From Sphaerospermopsis torques-reginae ITEP-024 (GTDB lineage: Bacteria > Cyanobacteriota > Cyanobacteriia > Cyanobacteriales > Nostocaceae): 64,000 nt of DNA. Location of the stretch: positions 2,294,001-2,358,000 of the forward strand of contig NZ_CP080598.1 of the NCBI RefSeq assembly GCF_019598945.1. Direction: 5' to 3'. Position 1 is the stretch's first letter; every line of letters starts with the position of its first letter. Below are positions 54,484 to 63,776 of the stretch, piece after piece. The notes under the pieces were generated by a model. It was given only the letters and a program-made list of their open reading frames with translations, was not told the origin of the DNA and ran no database searches. Made by a program: the position numbers and the translations under genes.

Positions 54484-57400
54484 ATGACATCAACTTTTTC
54501 TCAGGAACAATTAGCCGCACAAATTACCCAAATTTTGGGTGATTCTCTGTCTAAAAAAGACTTAGAAAATTGTATTCAAGCCTTAGAAATTATTGAACCA
54601 CCAATAGCCAAGCAATTTTGGCAATCAGCCACTGCAGCACCAGGAATTTATTTAGTTTTGGCTGGTAAAGTCAGACTATTAGATGGTGAAAATAATTTAA
54701 TTACGACTTTAACATCTGGTTCATTCTTTGGAGAGTTGACACTTTTTCCCGAACAGAAGTTTAGCGATTATGTAGCTAGAGCTTCTATGAATTTAAAAAT
54801 AGGTTATCTTCCCCAGGAGGTAATTAATAAGATTGCGACAGTATGGGAGCGCCTATTCCTGAGGGCAGAACTTTGGGATACACTGCTATTATTGAGCCAA
54901 AACTCTGCTATACCCCGCCATGAATCAGTGGAGGAAATGTTAACAGCATTGTCCTTATTTACCAAACAAAATTTAGATATTGGTAATGTCAATTCCCAAA
55001 TCATTAAAGATGCTAAACTGTTGTTAGTAAGGCAGGGAGAATTACAAAATCCTCAAGGTACAAAATTAACACCTGGTAATATTTTTGTAAATTCCCAAAA
55101 GGGAAATTGGCAAGCAACGCAACCAACAATAGTCTACATTTTACGTCAAGCTGATTGGCAACAAGCACTACAACATTGGCCGCAACTTAGTACATTAATT
55201 GCAGCAGAAAATCTACCAATTACCGAACCGATCAAGCGCGAAGTTAAACCCAAAAATCCCAATGTCATTCAATTTCCCCAACCGAGAAACCAACCTCTAC
55301 CACAACCGAAACAACGCCCCAAACAACGCCAAAAATACTTTCCTAGTCCTACTGTCACCGCCGGTAATTGGTGGCGCAAAATTAGCAAACGCTACCCATA
55401 TTTTGAACAACAAAGTGCTTCTGATTGTGGTGCAGCTTGCTTAGTGATGATTAGCCGTTATTGGGGTAAAAATTTCAGTATAAATCGCTTGCGGGAACTT
55501 GCTAATGTTAACCGTGCTGGTGCATCTATGCGGAGTTTAACTACTGCGGCTGAAAGTATTGGTTTTGCTACTCGTCCAGTAAAAGCCAGTTTAGATAAAT
55601 TAGCACAACAACCATTACCAGCGATCGCCCACTGGGAAGGAAAACATTACATTGTTGTCTATGAAATCACCAAAAAACAGGTAATTGTTGCTGATCCTGC
55701 TATTGGTCAACGCACCCTCACTATCGGGGAATTTAAAGCCGGTTGGACTGGTTATGCGTTGTTATTACAACCGACAAAATCACTCAAAGAAACCCCAGAA
55801 ACGAATACACCATTTTGGCAATTATTTGAGTTAGTTAAACCTCACTTTCAGGTATTACTAGAAGTATTTGTAGCTTCGGTATTAATTCAAGTTTTTGGAC
55901 TGGTGACACCTTTATTTACTCAACTATTATTAGATAGAGTCATTGTTCAAGGTAGCACCATTACTTTAAATACCGTGGGGTTTGGTTTACTAATTTTTGG
56001 CTTATTTCGTGTTGTCATCAATGGACTCAGACAATATTTATTAGACCACACAGCCAATAAAATTAGTGTAGCTTTGTTGGTGGGATTTATTAAACATACA
56101 TTTCGTTTACCTTTGTCATTTTTTGAGTCGCGTTACGTCGGTGATATTGTTTCTCGCGTCCAAGAAAATCAAAAAATTCAACGCTTTCTTACTGGCGAAG
56201 CATTATCTATTATTTTAGATTTGCTGACCGTGTTTATCTATGTGGGTTTGATGTTTTGGTATAGTCCACCTTTGGCTTTATTAGTTTTAGCAATTGTCCC
56301 ACCTTTTGTCTGTTTAGCTCTTTTTGCTACGCCTTTTTTAAGACGTATGAGCCGTGAAGTCTTTGGTGCGGTAACTAAAGAAAATAGTTACTTAATTCAA
56401 AGTTTATCTGGCATTTCTTCCATTCGTTCAATGGCTATTGAACAAACAGTGCGTTGGCATTGGGAAGAATTGCTAAATAACTTGACCAAGAAAAATTTTC
56501 AAGTTCAAATAATTGGTAATCAACTGCAAATTATTAGTTCTACAATTCAATCTCTAGCTACTACTGGTTTATTGTGGTTTGGAGCATGGTTAGTGATTCA
56601 AAATCAATTAACCATTGGTCAATTAGTGGCTTTTAATATGTTATTAGGCAATATTATTCAGCCTTTTCAAAGGTTAATTGTGTTATGGAATCAATTACAA
56701 GAAGTGATTGTTTCTACCGAGCGGATTAATGATGTATTAGAAGCCGAAGTAGAAGAAGATTTAGCAATACAACCCCGGCAAAATTTACCAAGATTACATG
56801 GAAGAATTTGTTTTGATAATGTGACATTTCGCTATCATTCAGACAGCGAGGTTAACATTCTAGAAAATTTAAGTTTTGAAATTAAACCTGAACAAACTGT
56901 AGCGGTAGTTGGGCGTAGTGGCTCAGGAAAAACCACACTTTCTAAATTGATTTTAGGGTTATATCTGCCGACAGATGGTAGAGTATTAATTGACAATCAA
57001 GATGTGACTAGTATTGCCTTAAAATCCTTGCGATCGCAAATAGGAGTTGTTGACCAAGAAACATTTTTATTTGGTGGTACAATTCGGGAAAATATCAGCA
57101 TTGCTCACCCCGAAGCCAGTCTAGAAGAAATTATTGAAGCAGCACAATTAGCAGGTGCAGATGAGTTTATTAAACGGATGCCAATGGGTTATGAAACCCA
57201 AATTGGAGAAGGTGGAGGAATGTTATCAGGAGGACAACGCCAACGCCTAGCCATAGCACGTGCATTATTAGGAAATCCGCGCCTTTTAATATTAGATGAA
57301 GCTACCAGTCATCTTGATGCTGAATCTGAAAGAATTATTCAGAACAATCTCAAAAAAATCCTCAAAGGACGCACAAGTTTAATTATTGCCCATCGTCTTT

Positions 57401-57537
57401 CTACCGTGCGTAATGCTGACCTGATTTTAGTTTTAGATCGCGGTGTTTTAGTTGAAAGCGGTACTCACGAAGAATTGATTACTAAAAGAGGACATTATTA
57501 CTATCTCAATCAACAACAACTAGCAGCTACAGGTTAA
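54484..57537 (+). CDS. Peptidase-containing ABC transporter (C39) with cNMP-binding-like N-terminus
   Basis: This 1017-residue protein has two cyclic-nucleotide-binding-like domains (about 45-130 and 165-235; GIYLVLAGKVRLL, SGSFFGELTLFP), a linker, a C39 cysteine peptidase (about 300-425), six membrane helices (about 450-745) and an ABC domain (about 770-1010). C39 residues are C315 (QQSASDCGAACL), H388 (GKHYIVVYE) and D404. Walker A GRSGSGKT is at 810-817 and LSGGQ at 914-918. Such transporters cut leader peptides after double glycine and export the cargo. GGAGG precedes the ATG. It works with HlyD downstream; likely cargo genes lie at 63465 and 63905. Confidence 0.93.
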   Translation: MTSTFSQEQLAAQITQILGDSLSKKDLENCIQALEIIEPPIAKQFWQSATAAPGIYLVLAGKVRLLDGENNLITTLTSGSFFGELTLFPEQKFSDYVARASMNLKIGYLPQEVINKIATVWERLFLRAELWDTLLLLSQNSAIPRHESVEEMLTALSLFTKQNLDIGNVNSQIIKDAKLLLVRQGELQNPQGTKLTPGNIFVNSQKGNWQATQPTIVYILRQADWQQALQHWPQLSTLIAAENLPITEPIKREVKPKNPNVIQFPQPRNQPLPQPKQRPKQRQKYFPSPTVTAGNWWRKISKRYPYFEQQSASDCGAACLVMISRYWGKNFSINRLRELANVNRAGASMRSLTTAAESIGFATRPVKASLDKLAQQPLPAIAHWEGKHYIVVYEITKKQVIVADPAIGQRTLTIGEFKAGWTGYALLLQPTKSLKETPETNTPFWQLFELVKPHFQVLLEVFVASVLIQVFGLVTPLFTQLLLDRVIVQGSTITLNTVGFGLLIFGLFRVVINGLRQYLLDHTANKISVALLVGFIKHTFRLPLSFFESRYVGDIVSRVQENQKIQRFLTGEALSIILDLLTVFIYVGLMFWYSPPLALLVLAIVPPFVCLALFATPFLRRMSREVFGAVTKENSYLIQSLSGISSIRSMAIEQTVRWHWEELLNNLTKKNFQVQIIGNQLQIISSTIQSLATTGLLWFGAWLVIQNQLTIGQLVAFNMLLGNIIQPFQRLIVLWNQLQEVIVSTERINDVLEAEVEEDLAIQPRQNLPRLHGRICFDNVTFRYHSDSEVNILENLSFEIKPEQTVAVVGRSGSGKTTLSKLILGLYLPTDGRVLIDNQDVTSIALKSLRSQIGVVDQETFLFGGTIRENISIAHPEASLEEIIEAAQLAGADEFIKRMPMGYETQIGEGGGMLSGGQRQRLAIARALLGNPRLLILDEATSHLDAESERIIQNNLKKILKGRTSLIIAHRLSTVRNADLILVLDRGVLVESGTHEELITKRGHYYYLNQQQLAATG

Positions 57538-57544
57538 ATCAGTA

Positions 57545-57650
57545 AATAGGGAATAGGGAATAGGGAACAGGGAACAGGGAACAGAGAACAGGTAATTATT
57601 GATTTTCTTCCCAGTCACCAGTCACCAGTCACCAATCACCAATCACCTTA
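57545..57650. repeat. Heptamer arrays GGGAATA/GGGAACA and CAGTCAC/CAATCAC
   Basis: About seven GGGAATA/GGGAACA units (57546-57595) and about six AGTCACC/AATCACC units (57613-57650) follow the transporter gene. Confidence 0.9.
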
Positions 57651-57667
57651 ATCTTCAATATAAATCA

Positions 57668-57691
57668 AGAGACGTTGCATACAACGTCTCT
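57668..57691. repeat. Perfect inverted repeat
   Basis: AGAGACGTTG (57668-57677) and CAACGTCTCT (57682-57691) form perfect 10-bp arms around CATA. No T-run follows. The remaining gap to 57875 holds nothing else recognised. Confidence 0.85.
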
Positions 57692-57875
57692 AATATGTAT
57701 GTTGCATTTTCAACTAAATTTATTTAAAAATCAAAGGGCTTTTTCATATAACTTGGCTTTAAAAAAGTAAGGATTCAAGTTGGGCAACCACGGGGGGATT
57801 GCCCCTACTTCTGACTCCTGACTTCTTACTTGAAAAAATCATTTTCTACCTTACAAGCTGAAAAATAATTAAAAT

Positions 57876-59402
57876 ATGCCACAATCAACTTACAATTCAT
57901 CCTCAGCCGTTCTTGTCTCAGGACAAACTCATTCTGCTGATATTCAACAGGAAAAACAGACAGAAACTACAGAGAAAGATTGGTTTTATGGTACGGAAGA
58001 ATTATTAGATGCTTTACCTAAAGCCTGGACACGCTCAATGCTCTATTTACTAGTTAGTTTTACAGCAGTAGCCTTACCTTGGACAATGTTTTCTCAAGTT
58101 GATGAAACTGGAAATGCTAGTGGTAGAATAGAACCCAAAGGAGCAACCCAAACATTAGATAGTGCAGTTACTGGTAGTGTTATTGCTGTCAATGTTCAAG
58201 AAGGTGCAACAGTTCAAGCTGGACAGGTTTTAGTAGAAATAGATTCTGAAGTTTTGCGAACAGAACTGCAACAAACCCACGCCAAATTAGAAGGTTTAGT
58301 TAATCGCCAAGCTCAATTAGAATTACTCAAAAATCAAGTATTACTGGCGATAAATATCCAAGAACAACAAAACCAATCCCAACAATTAGAAAAACTCGCT
58401 CAAGTTAATCAAGCAAGAGAAAACTTGGATGCTAAACAAAGTGCATATAATCTGCAACAATGGGAAAGACTCGCTCAAATTGAACAAGCAAAACAGAGCA
58501 TCAATTCTACCCAAATTGCCCATAGTTTAGCTAAAAGTCGTTTAAGTCGAGATTTATTAGAAGTCGCTCGATATCGTCAACTTTTAAAGCAAGGTGTAAT
58601 TCCTCAAATTAGATTTGTGGAAATAGAAAAAACAGCAGAAGAAAGTCAAAGGTTGGGAGAAGAAACTAAAGCTAATATTAAACAATCTCAGTTGCGTCTT
58701 CAGGAAGAAGTCAGCCGATATAACTCAATTATAACTCAAGCAAAGTCAGATATTGAACAAGCAAAACTGCGTTTACAAGAACAGGAAAGTAGCTATCAAA
58801 GTGTTGTACAAGCAGGTAAATTAACATTGTTGAAAAATCAGGAACAACTGAAAGATTTACAAACCCAAATTACTTCAGTGACATCAGAAATTACTCAAAC
58901 CAAGAGTCAAATTAAATCATTGGAATTGCAATTACAACAACGAGTTGTGCGATCGCCTATTGATGGCACAATCTTTGAATTACCTGTGAAAAAACCCGGT
59001 TCTGTTGTGCAAACAGGACAGATGCTGGCGCAAATTGCCCCCAAAGGTGCTACTTTAATTTTGAAAGCACAAATGCCCAGTCAACAAAGTGGTTTTGTGA
59101 AGGTAGGAATGCCAGTAAAAATCAAGTTTGATGCTTATCCTTTCCAGGAATATGGTGTGACGCAAGGGCGTGTTACCTGGATTTCACCTGATGCTAAAAT
59201 TCCAGAAAATAGCCCCACTCGCTTAGAAACTTATGAGTTAGAAATTGCCTTGGAACAACCTTATATTCAAGCTGGTAACAAACGTATTCCTTTAACACCA
59301 GGTCAAACCGCAACCGCAGAAGTTATTGTGCGTCAACGTCGCGTTATTGACTTTATTTTAGATCCTTTCAAAAAGCTGCAAAAGAATGGTTTAGACCTTT
59401 AA
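57876..59402 (+). CDS. HlyD-family membrane fusion (periplasmic adaptor) protein
   Basis: The 508-residue protein has a cytoplasmic N-terminus, one membrane helix (SMLYLLVSFTAVALPWTMF, about 51-69), a split biotinyl-lipoyl domain (SAVTGSVIAVNVQEGATVQAGQVLVEID, about 98-125, and VRSPIDGTIFELPVKKPGSVVQTGQ), a long coiled coil (about 130-350) and a C-terminal beta domain. It would link the C39-ABC transporter to an outer-membrane channel such as TolC/HgdD and complete a type I secretion path. It is on the same strand, 338 bp after the transporter. Confidence 0.92.
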   Translation: MPQSTYNSSSAVLVSGQTHSADIQQEKQTETTEKDWFYGTEELLDALPKAWTRSMLYLLVSFTAVALPWTMFSQVDETGNASGRIEPKGATQTLDSAVTGSVIAVNVQEGATVQAGQVLVEIDSEVLRTELQQTHAKLEGLVNRQAQLELLKNQVLLAINIQEQQNQSQQLEKLAQVNQARENLDAKQSAYNLQQWERLAQIEQAKQSINSTQIAHSLAKSRLSRDLLEVARYRQLLKQGVIPQIRFVEIEKTAEESQRLGEETKANIKQSQLRLQEEVSRYNSIITQAKSDIEQAKLRLQEQESSYQSVVQAGKLTLLKNQEQLKDLQTQITSVTSEITQTKSQIKSLELQLQQRVVRSPIDGTIFELPVKKPGSVVQTGQMLAQIAPKGATLILKAQMPSQQSGFVKVGMPVKIKFDAYPFQEYGVTQGRVTWISPDAKIPENSPTRLETYELEIALEQPYIQAGNKRIPLTPGQTATAEVIVRQRRVIDFILDPFKKLQKNGLDL

Positions 59403-59471
59403 TATAGTAGGAGTCAGGAGTCAGGAGTCAAGAGTAAAACTACTCCCAATACTGTTCGGTTAAGGATTTTC

Positions 59472-59545
59472 GTAGGTTGGGTTGAACAAAGTGAAACCCA
59501 ACAAAACCTTGTAAACGTTGGGTTTCGTTCCTCAACCCAACCTAC
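59472..59545. repeat. GTAGGTTGGGTT inverted-repeat element
   Basis: GTAGGTTGGGTTGA at 59472 and TCAACCCAACCTAC ending at 59545 are terminal inverted repeats with inner GAAACCCAAC/GTTGGGTTTC. It is flanked by GGAGTCA units (59408-59430) and their inverse (59588-59600). Confidence 0.85.
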
Positions 59546-59626
59546 AAATTTTATGATTTTGAGCTTAACCGAAAAGTATTGAAACTACTCCTGACTCCTA
59601 AATTATTAATAATGGAGAATTAGATA

Positions 59627-60427
59627 ATGTCAAACGTTATAAGCGTTTCTTCTGAGGATATTCTTTACCATGTTAAAATATCTTGCCAAATTCCTAATGT
59701 ACTAGAAGCGATCGCCACTAGAAAAATAATTGCAGATACCGCTATCAAAGAAGATATTACCATCACAACAGAAGAACTACAACAAGCAGCCGATAGCCTA
59801 CGATTAGCCAACAAACTGATTAAAGCAGAAGACACTTGGGCATGGTTAAATAAACATTATCTTTCCTTGGATAACTTTGAAGAAATCGCCCATACTAACT
59901 TAGTATCTGCAAAATTAGCCGAGCATTTATTTGCAGATAAAGTTGAACCATTTTTTTATGCTCACCAACTCGACTACACCGCCGCAGTAACTTATGAAGT
60001 GATATTAGATGATGAAGATTTAGCTTTAGAAATATTTTATGCTTTGCAAGAAGGTGAAATCAGTTTCCACCAAATTGCTCGTCAATATATTCAAACTCCC
60101 GAAATTCGTCGTGCTGGAGGATATCAAGGTATGCGCCAACGCAGTGATTTTAGACCAGAAATAGCCGCCGCTATTTTTGCAGCCAACCCCCCCCAAATTC
60201 TCAAACCAATCATTACATCTCAAGGAGCGCATATCATTATGGTAGAGGAAATTATTAAACCCCAGTTAAATGAACAGATGCGGGTGAAAATCATGGGCGA
60301 TTTATTTACAAATTGGTTAAAACAACAAGTGAAAACATTAGAAATAAAAGCCAATTTAGAAGAAGATAAAAATTATCAATCTTCTCCACAAAAATCTTCT
60401 CCACAAATATTCAGCGAAGCCAGCTAA
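59627..60427 (+). CDS. Parvulin-type peptidylprolyl isomerase/foldase
   Basis: The 266-residue protein has a helical SurA/PrsA-like N-terminus and a parvulin rotamase domain (about 120-215): YEVILDDEDLALEIFYALQEGEISFHQIARQY, GGYQGMRQRSDFRPEIAAAIF, SQGAHIIMVEE. GGAG lies before ATG 59627. No signal peptide is seen, so it acts in the cytoplasm. In cyanobacteria such isomerases often accompany C39-ABC/HlyD sets and may help present the precursor or transporter cargo. It ends with a Ser/Gln-rich tail. Confidence 0.85.
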   Translation: MSNVISVSSEDILYHVKISCQIPNVLEAIATRKIIADTAIKEDITITTEELQQAADSLRLANKLIKAEDTWAWLNKHYLSLDNFEEIAHTNLVSAKLAEHLFADKVEPFFYAHQLDYTAAVTYEVILDDEDLALEIFYALQEGEISFHQIARQYIQTPEIRRAGGYQGMRQRSDFRPEIAAAIFAANPPQILKPIITSQGAHIIMVEEIIKPQLNEQMRVKIMGDLFTNWLKQQVKTLEIKANLEEDKNYQSSPQKSSPQIFSEAS

Positions 60428-60542
60428 GGCAATTATAAATAACAAAACAACCCATGAGTAAAGAATTGAAAACCTATGATTTGTATCTGGCTTTTTATTA
60501 ATTGCGAGAAATAGGCTTAACTGAACTTTAATGTTCATTTTA

Positions 60543-60575
60543 ATATCCCCAACCTCTCAAAGAAGTCGGGGATAT
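60543..60575. repeat. Dispersed palindrome after the isomerase gene
   Basis: ATATCCCC (60543-60550) pairs with GGGGATAT (60568-60575). The inner bases AACCTCT/AGAAGTC relate it to the palindrome family at 10310. Confidence 0.75.
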
Positions 60576-60594
60576 ATTTATGAGGAACTAAAAT

Positions 60595-60897
60595 TTAATT
60601 TGAGCTATGTTTACTGCTCGTAAATTTACCCCAATTTACCTTTAAACCAGAAAATTTTAATTTTCTATCCTGCTGTAAATGCTGCTTATCTCCATTAAAA
60701 ATATAGTTATCTTGGATTAATTGACTATAAATTTCATGGGGTATATAGTCTAGAGGGTCGCATCCAGCAAAGTGGAGAAATAAAATGCAAGCCCAGGCAT
60801 ATTTACCAAGGATAATAGCTTTGATAATTTGTTGAAACTGTGCGTCTTTAAATATCTTATCTAATTCTTGATTCTGCTCAAAATTTTCTTGAATCAT
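60595..60897 (-). CDS. HetP family protein
   Basis: The 100-residue protein has the HetP-type core FQQIIKAIILGKYAWACILFLHFAGCDPLDYIPHEIYSQLI (about residues 22-62), in which GKYxWACxLxLxFAG and PLxYIPxxxYxxL are the conserved positions I recall from HetP and its paralogues in PCC 7120. HetP proteins affect commitment of cells to heterocyst differentiation. ATG 60897 is used because AGAGG lies 7 bp upstream. The cysteine in AGCDP and acidic DYIP are departures from the usual AGYNPLHYIP. It lies between the export genes and the HopA1 gene. Confidence 0.8.
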   Translation of the reverse strand: MIQENFEQNQELDKIFKDAQFQQIIKAIILGKYAWACILFLHFAGCDPLDYIPHEIYSQLIQDNYIFNGDKQHLQQDRKLKFSGLKVNWGKFTSSKHSSN

Positions 60898-61001
60898 ACC
60901 ATTACCTCTAAAATGAGAAGCCAAACAAATTTATCAACGGTACTAATGCTAAAATCCTCAGCATTTAGCATCTGGGCTAAATGCTAAAAGCTTAAGTGCA
61001 A

Positions 61002-62099
61002 CTAAAACAAAGGAGTGTAAATATCCTGAGAACGGGGATTAAGATAAGGACTTTGTAAGTCAATTTTCATCGCAGAAAATTGCTTAAAAATAGATGTCAT
61101 ACGACCTTCTGGGCTATGATCACCTTGCTGCCAAGCTGCTATTAAACCATTAGCAATAATTTGACAGCGATGAGTACCAAAACTTTCCTGCTCACCAAAT
61201 TTTTGCTCTGGTTCTTCAGCGCAAGCTAACCCCGGTGCTAATAACTTAGTAAACAAAGGTACTTGCTCTTGAAAATAGGATTTATTTTCCTCATATATTC
61301 TTGGTAATATTGGGTGAACTAGCTCATATTTGCCTTTGTTAAAGTAAAGCACGGCTGAGTCATAACGTCGATAATCGGCAGGATTATATAGTGCTTTAAA
61401 CGAAAATGAAATGTCGATATTATTTAGTGCTTCTGTTAAACTTTCCATTACGGCTGCTGCCCCTTCAGGTGTTAAGTTAAAGTAAATTCGCGTAATCTCA
61501 TGATTATTTTGAGAACCTGCATTTGCTACGGCCATATAAAATCCCTTCTGCACCAAATTCTTCGGCATTTTAATAGATACAAACTTACCAACAGTTAATT
61601 TTTGCTTTGTTGGTAACAGATGCAAATTAGGATCAACGTGCAGTGTTAACCCATTTTTATGCACTGCCAAAGTGCCATCCGTTTCTTCCCTGACTATCTG
61701 CCAGCTATGACTCCAGTAGCCTTGACTTTTGTTCCTGGTATGCAAAAGATCATAGAATTCTAAATCCACTCCGAATAAACTATTATTTTCAAGATTTTGG
61801 TTTACTTTACTATTGCTTTCCTCGTCATCAGGATTTTGATCAGGTTTTGTGGCAACGTTATAATAAGCACTGTATATAAAATTACGCAATTGTAACTTTA
61901 AGTGCTGTTGCTGCATCTCCAATGGTAACTTTTCAAAGCGAGGGATTACTGACTCTGGCAATTCTAAAGATTTGTACTTTGGATGCTTGATACAGTGGTG
62001 AGATTCAATTTTAATGTTATTGACAATATCTTCTAGTGATGTCTGCAATTGCTGGGGCAGTTCTGCAAGTTGAGATTGTACCGAATCTAATAGTTGCAT
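61002..62099 (-). CDS. HopA1 family protein, probable phospho-Ser/Thr lyase of a RiPP pathway
   Basis: The 365-residue protein matches the HopA1 family: ENNSLFGVDLEFYDLLHTRN, SHSWQIVREETDGTLAVHKNGLTLHVDP, VGKFVSIKMPKNLVQKGFYMAVANAG, IYFNLTPEGAAAVM, FSFKALYNPADYRRYDSAVLYF and the end GDHSPEGRMTSIFKQF. HopA1-like proteins (TvaD in thioviridamide, LxmY in lexapeptide) eliminate phosphate from phosphorylated Ser/Thr to give dehydro-amino acids. The kinase partner lies next to it. ATG 62099 is chosen; codons upstream to 62141 run into ATCCAAA repeats (62134-62166). Confidence 0.85.
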   Translation of the reverse strand: MQLLDSVQSQLAELPQQLQTSLEDIVNNIKIESHHCIKHPKYKSLELPESVIPRFEKLPLEMQQQHLKLQLRNFIYSAYYNVATKPDQNPDDEESNSKVNQNLENNSLFGVDLEFYDLLHTRNKSQGYWSHSWQIVREETDGTLAVHKNGLTLHVDPNLHLLPTKQKLTVGKFVSIKMPKNLVQKGFYMAVANAGSQNNHEITRIYFNLTPEGAAAVMESLTEALNNIDISFSFKALYNPADYRRYDSAVLYFNKGKYELVHPILPRIYEENKSYFQEQVPLFTKLLAPGLACAEEPEQKFGEQESFGTHRCQIIANGLIAAWQQGDHSPEGRMTSIFKQFSAMKIDLQSPYLNPRSQDIYTPLF

Positions 62100-62169
62100 A
62101 GTTTCTAGTGAGGGGTGTAGAGAACAGGGAACAAAATCCAAAATCCAAAATCCAAAATCTAAAATCGTA

Positions 62170-63372
62170 TCAAGCGACAGTCATTGATAAACTGGTAGGT
62201 ATCAATTCTGAGGCTTCCATGCCAAAAATTGTGGTCATAGATGCTTGAGGACGACACAATAAGCTTTTGGCGACTTGAAGAATGCAGATACCCGAATTAC
62301 CAAAGGTTCTTTCATGTTGCAATTTAGCTTGAATAGATGTAATTAAAGAAAAACCGGTAAATTGCACAACTCGTTGTAAAAACTCAGGACTACGCTCTAA
62401 AATTTCGGGAAAGTTAGCTAAATAAGTAGCCATTAATTCTGCTATGGAAGGCTGTATTAGATGTAAAGGAATTGCCGCTAAACGTAAAGATTCTTCAATG
62501 GGTATGGTTCTACTAGCTACCATACTATATAGCCAAATTTGTAGATAACTAGCAATTATTGATCCTAAATCGTTGGCTGGATCTCCCCAAGAACCACGTT
62601 CCCAGTCAATTAAACGAATAATTTTATCATGTTGATCAGGCAAGAAAAATTCTGAAGATATTTCTCTTTCTGCTGCTGTTTCCCAATCTAAAGAAAGCAG
62701 AATATTGTTAAGTTTGAGGTCGTTGTGAGTTAAACAACAAGGATGAAAAGCTTCTTTCAAATTGGCGATCGCTTTTCCTAAATTATCGTAACGTTGATAA
62801 AGTGCAAAGAATTTCAACCCATCAGATGTAACGTGACCAAATACTTCTGGTGTAATTCTATTTACTCCCCCATTCATCTGAGAACTTGTTTGTGTGATCA
62901 CTTCAGAATTTTGTAAAAATTGCTGATACTCTTGACGGTCTAAAGTTAAACGATGAATTGAAGCTAAATTTTCTCCTATTGAGCGAGCAATTTCAGTCGG
63001 GAATAAATTCTCCTTAGCATAAAATTCTGCTACATCCCGATAGTTATTGAGATAATTAAAAACAATGATGGAATTTTCAGCATCAAAATGAATTACTTCT
63101 GATAAAGATGAGCGTAGATGAATAACTTCTGGGAAGGTTTGGAAAAAATTATGAACTTGCCATTCATCTAAAAACTCACCACGAGTTCTACCTTCTCGGT
63201 TAAGACGTTCTTGTTTTACTAACAATTGACTACCATCGGGCAAGCTAACTAATAAATTAAAATTTTTGGCAGATTTTAACTCAATTTTACTCAATGACTG
63301 TTCTGCTTGAGTACAAAGTCCGTGGGAAATGAGATAAGAAAAAACGTTTTGAGAACTTAAAAGAAATGGCAT
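62170..63372 (-). CDS. APH/choline-kinase-fold phosphotransferase, probable Ser/Thr kinase of a RiPP pathway
   Basis: The 400-residue protein has the aminoglycoside phosphotransferase fold: an N-lobe with LLVKQE (ATP lysine, about 52), the catalytic loop LTHNDLKLNNILL (H216, D218, N223) and the metal-binding IRLIDWERGSWGDPANDLG (D256). Next to a HopA1 gene it resembles TvaC and LxmK, which phosphorylate Ser/Thr of a precursor peptide before elimination. The gap to the HopA1 start is 70 bp and is filled by ATCCAAA repeats. It should act in the cytoplasm before export by the C39-ABC transporter. Confidence 0.83.
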   Translation of the reverse strand: MPFLLSSQNVFSYLISHGLCTQAEQSLSKIELKSAKNFNLLVSLPDGSQLLVKQERLNREGRTRGEFLDEWQVHNFFQTFPEVIHLRSSLSEVIHFDAENSIIVFNYLNNYRDVAEFYAKENLFPTEIARSIGENLASIHRLTLDRQEYQQFLQNSEVITQTSSQMNGGVNRITPEVFGHVTSDGLKFFALYQRYDNLGKAIANLKEAFHPCCLTHNDLKLNNILLSLDWETAAEREISSEFFLPDQHDKIIRLIDWERGSWGDPANDLGSIIASYLQIWLYSMVASRTIPIEESLRLAAIPLHLIQPSIAELMATYLANFPEILERSPEFLQRVVQFTGFSLITSIQAKLQHERTFGNSGICILQVAKSLLCRPQASMTTIFGMEASELIPTSLSMTVA

Positions 63373-63464
63373 AGCTTTAATGAAAATGAAAAACTTTTAA
63401 TCAATAAAATTTGATAAATTTCCAGAAATCTCCTTATTTTTGCTTTCGCATTTAACAATTATTT

Positions 63465-63734
63465 TTATTCTTGAATATTGTACATACTTTCTAATGACAA
63501 GTCTCTACTACTAAATTCATAATCTGTGTTTATGAATGAACTCGTTAAAAATGAAATAGCATCAATAGCCGCAATTACAAGCATAAATTCAAGAGTCTTA
63601 ACACCAAAATTTAGAATTTGAGAACTAGAACCATCTACACCACCAAATACTGCTTGAGAATCCTGATTATTGACTTCATTGATAAATCCTTCTGAATCCA
63701 TAGGATGCAGGTCAGCAATAATAATTCGTGCCAT
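63465..63734 (-). CDS. Candidate precursor peptide with double-glycine leader
   Basis: The 89-residue protein reads as a leader (residues 1-32, with ADLHPMDSEGFINEV and ending AVFGG) followed by a 57-residue core starting VDGSSSQ. G31-G32 fits a C39 cleavage site, and the leader has the hydrophobic/acidic pattern of secreted cyanobacterial peptides. The core has ten Ser and three Thr, a hydrophobic helix (EFMLVIAAIDAISFL) and no Cys. It lies 92 bp before the kinase gene on the same strand. A regulatory or membrane protein is possible, but position and GG site favour a secreted substrate. Confidence 0.6.
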   Translation of the reverse strand: MARIIIADLHPMDSEGFINEVNNQDSQAVFGGVDGSSSQILNFGVKTLEFMLVIAAIDAISFLTSSFINTDYEFSSRDLSLESMYNIQE

Positions 63735-63776
63735 TTATTTAATGCTGTAAAAATTAGATTTTGTTGATTTTTTTAT

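Noticed and set aside
61002-63734. Firm call of class V lanthipeptide
   Set aside because: The visible candidate peptides have no cysteine in the parts seen and no separate cyclase gene is found in the window, so only a kinase/HopA1 RiPP-like locus is supported.
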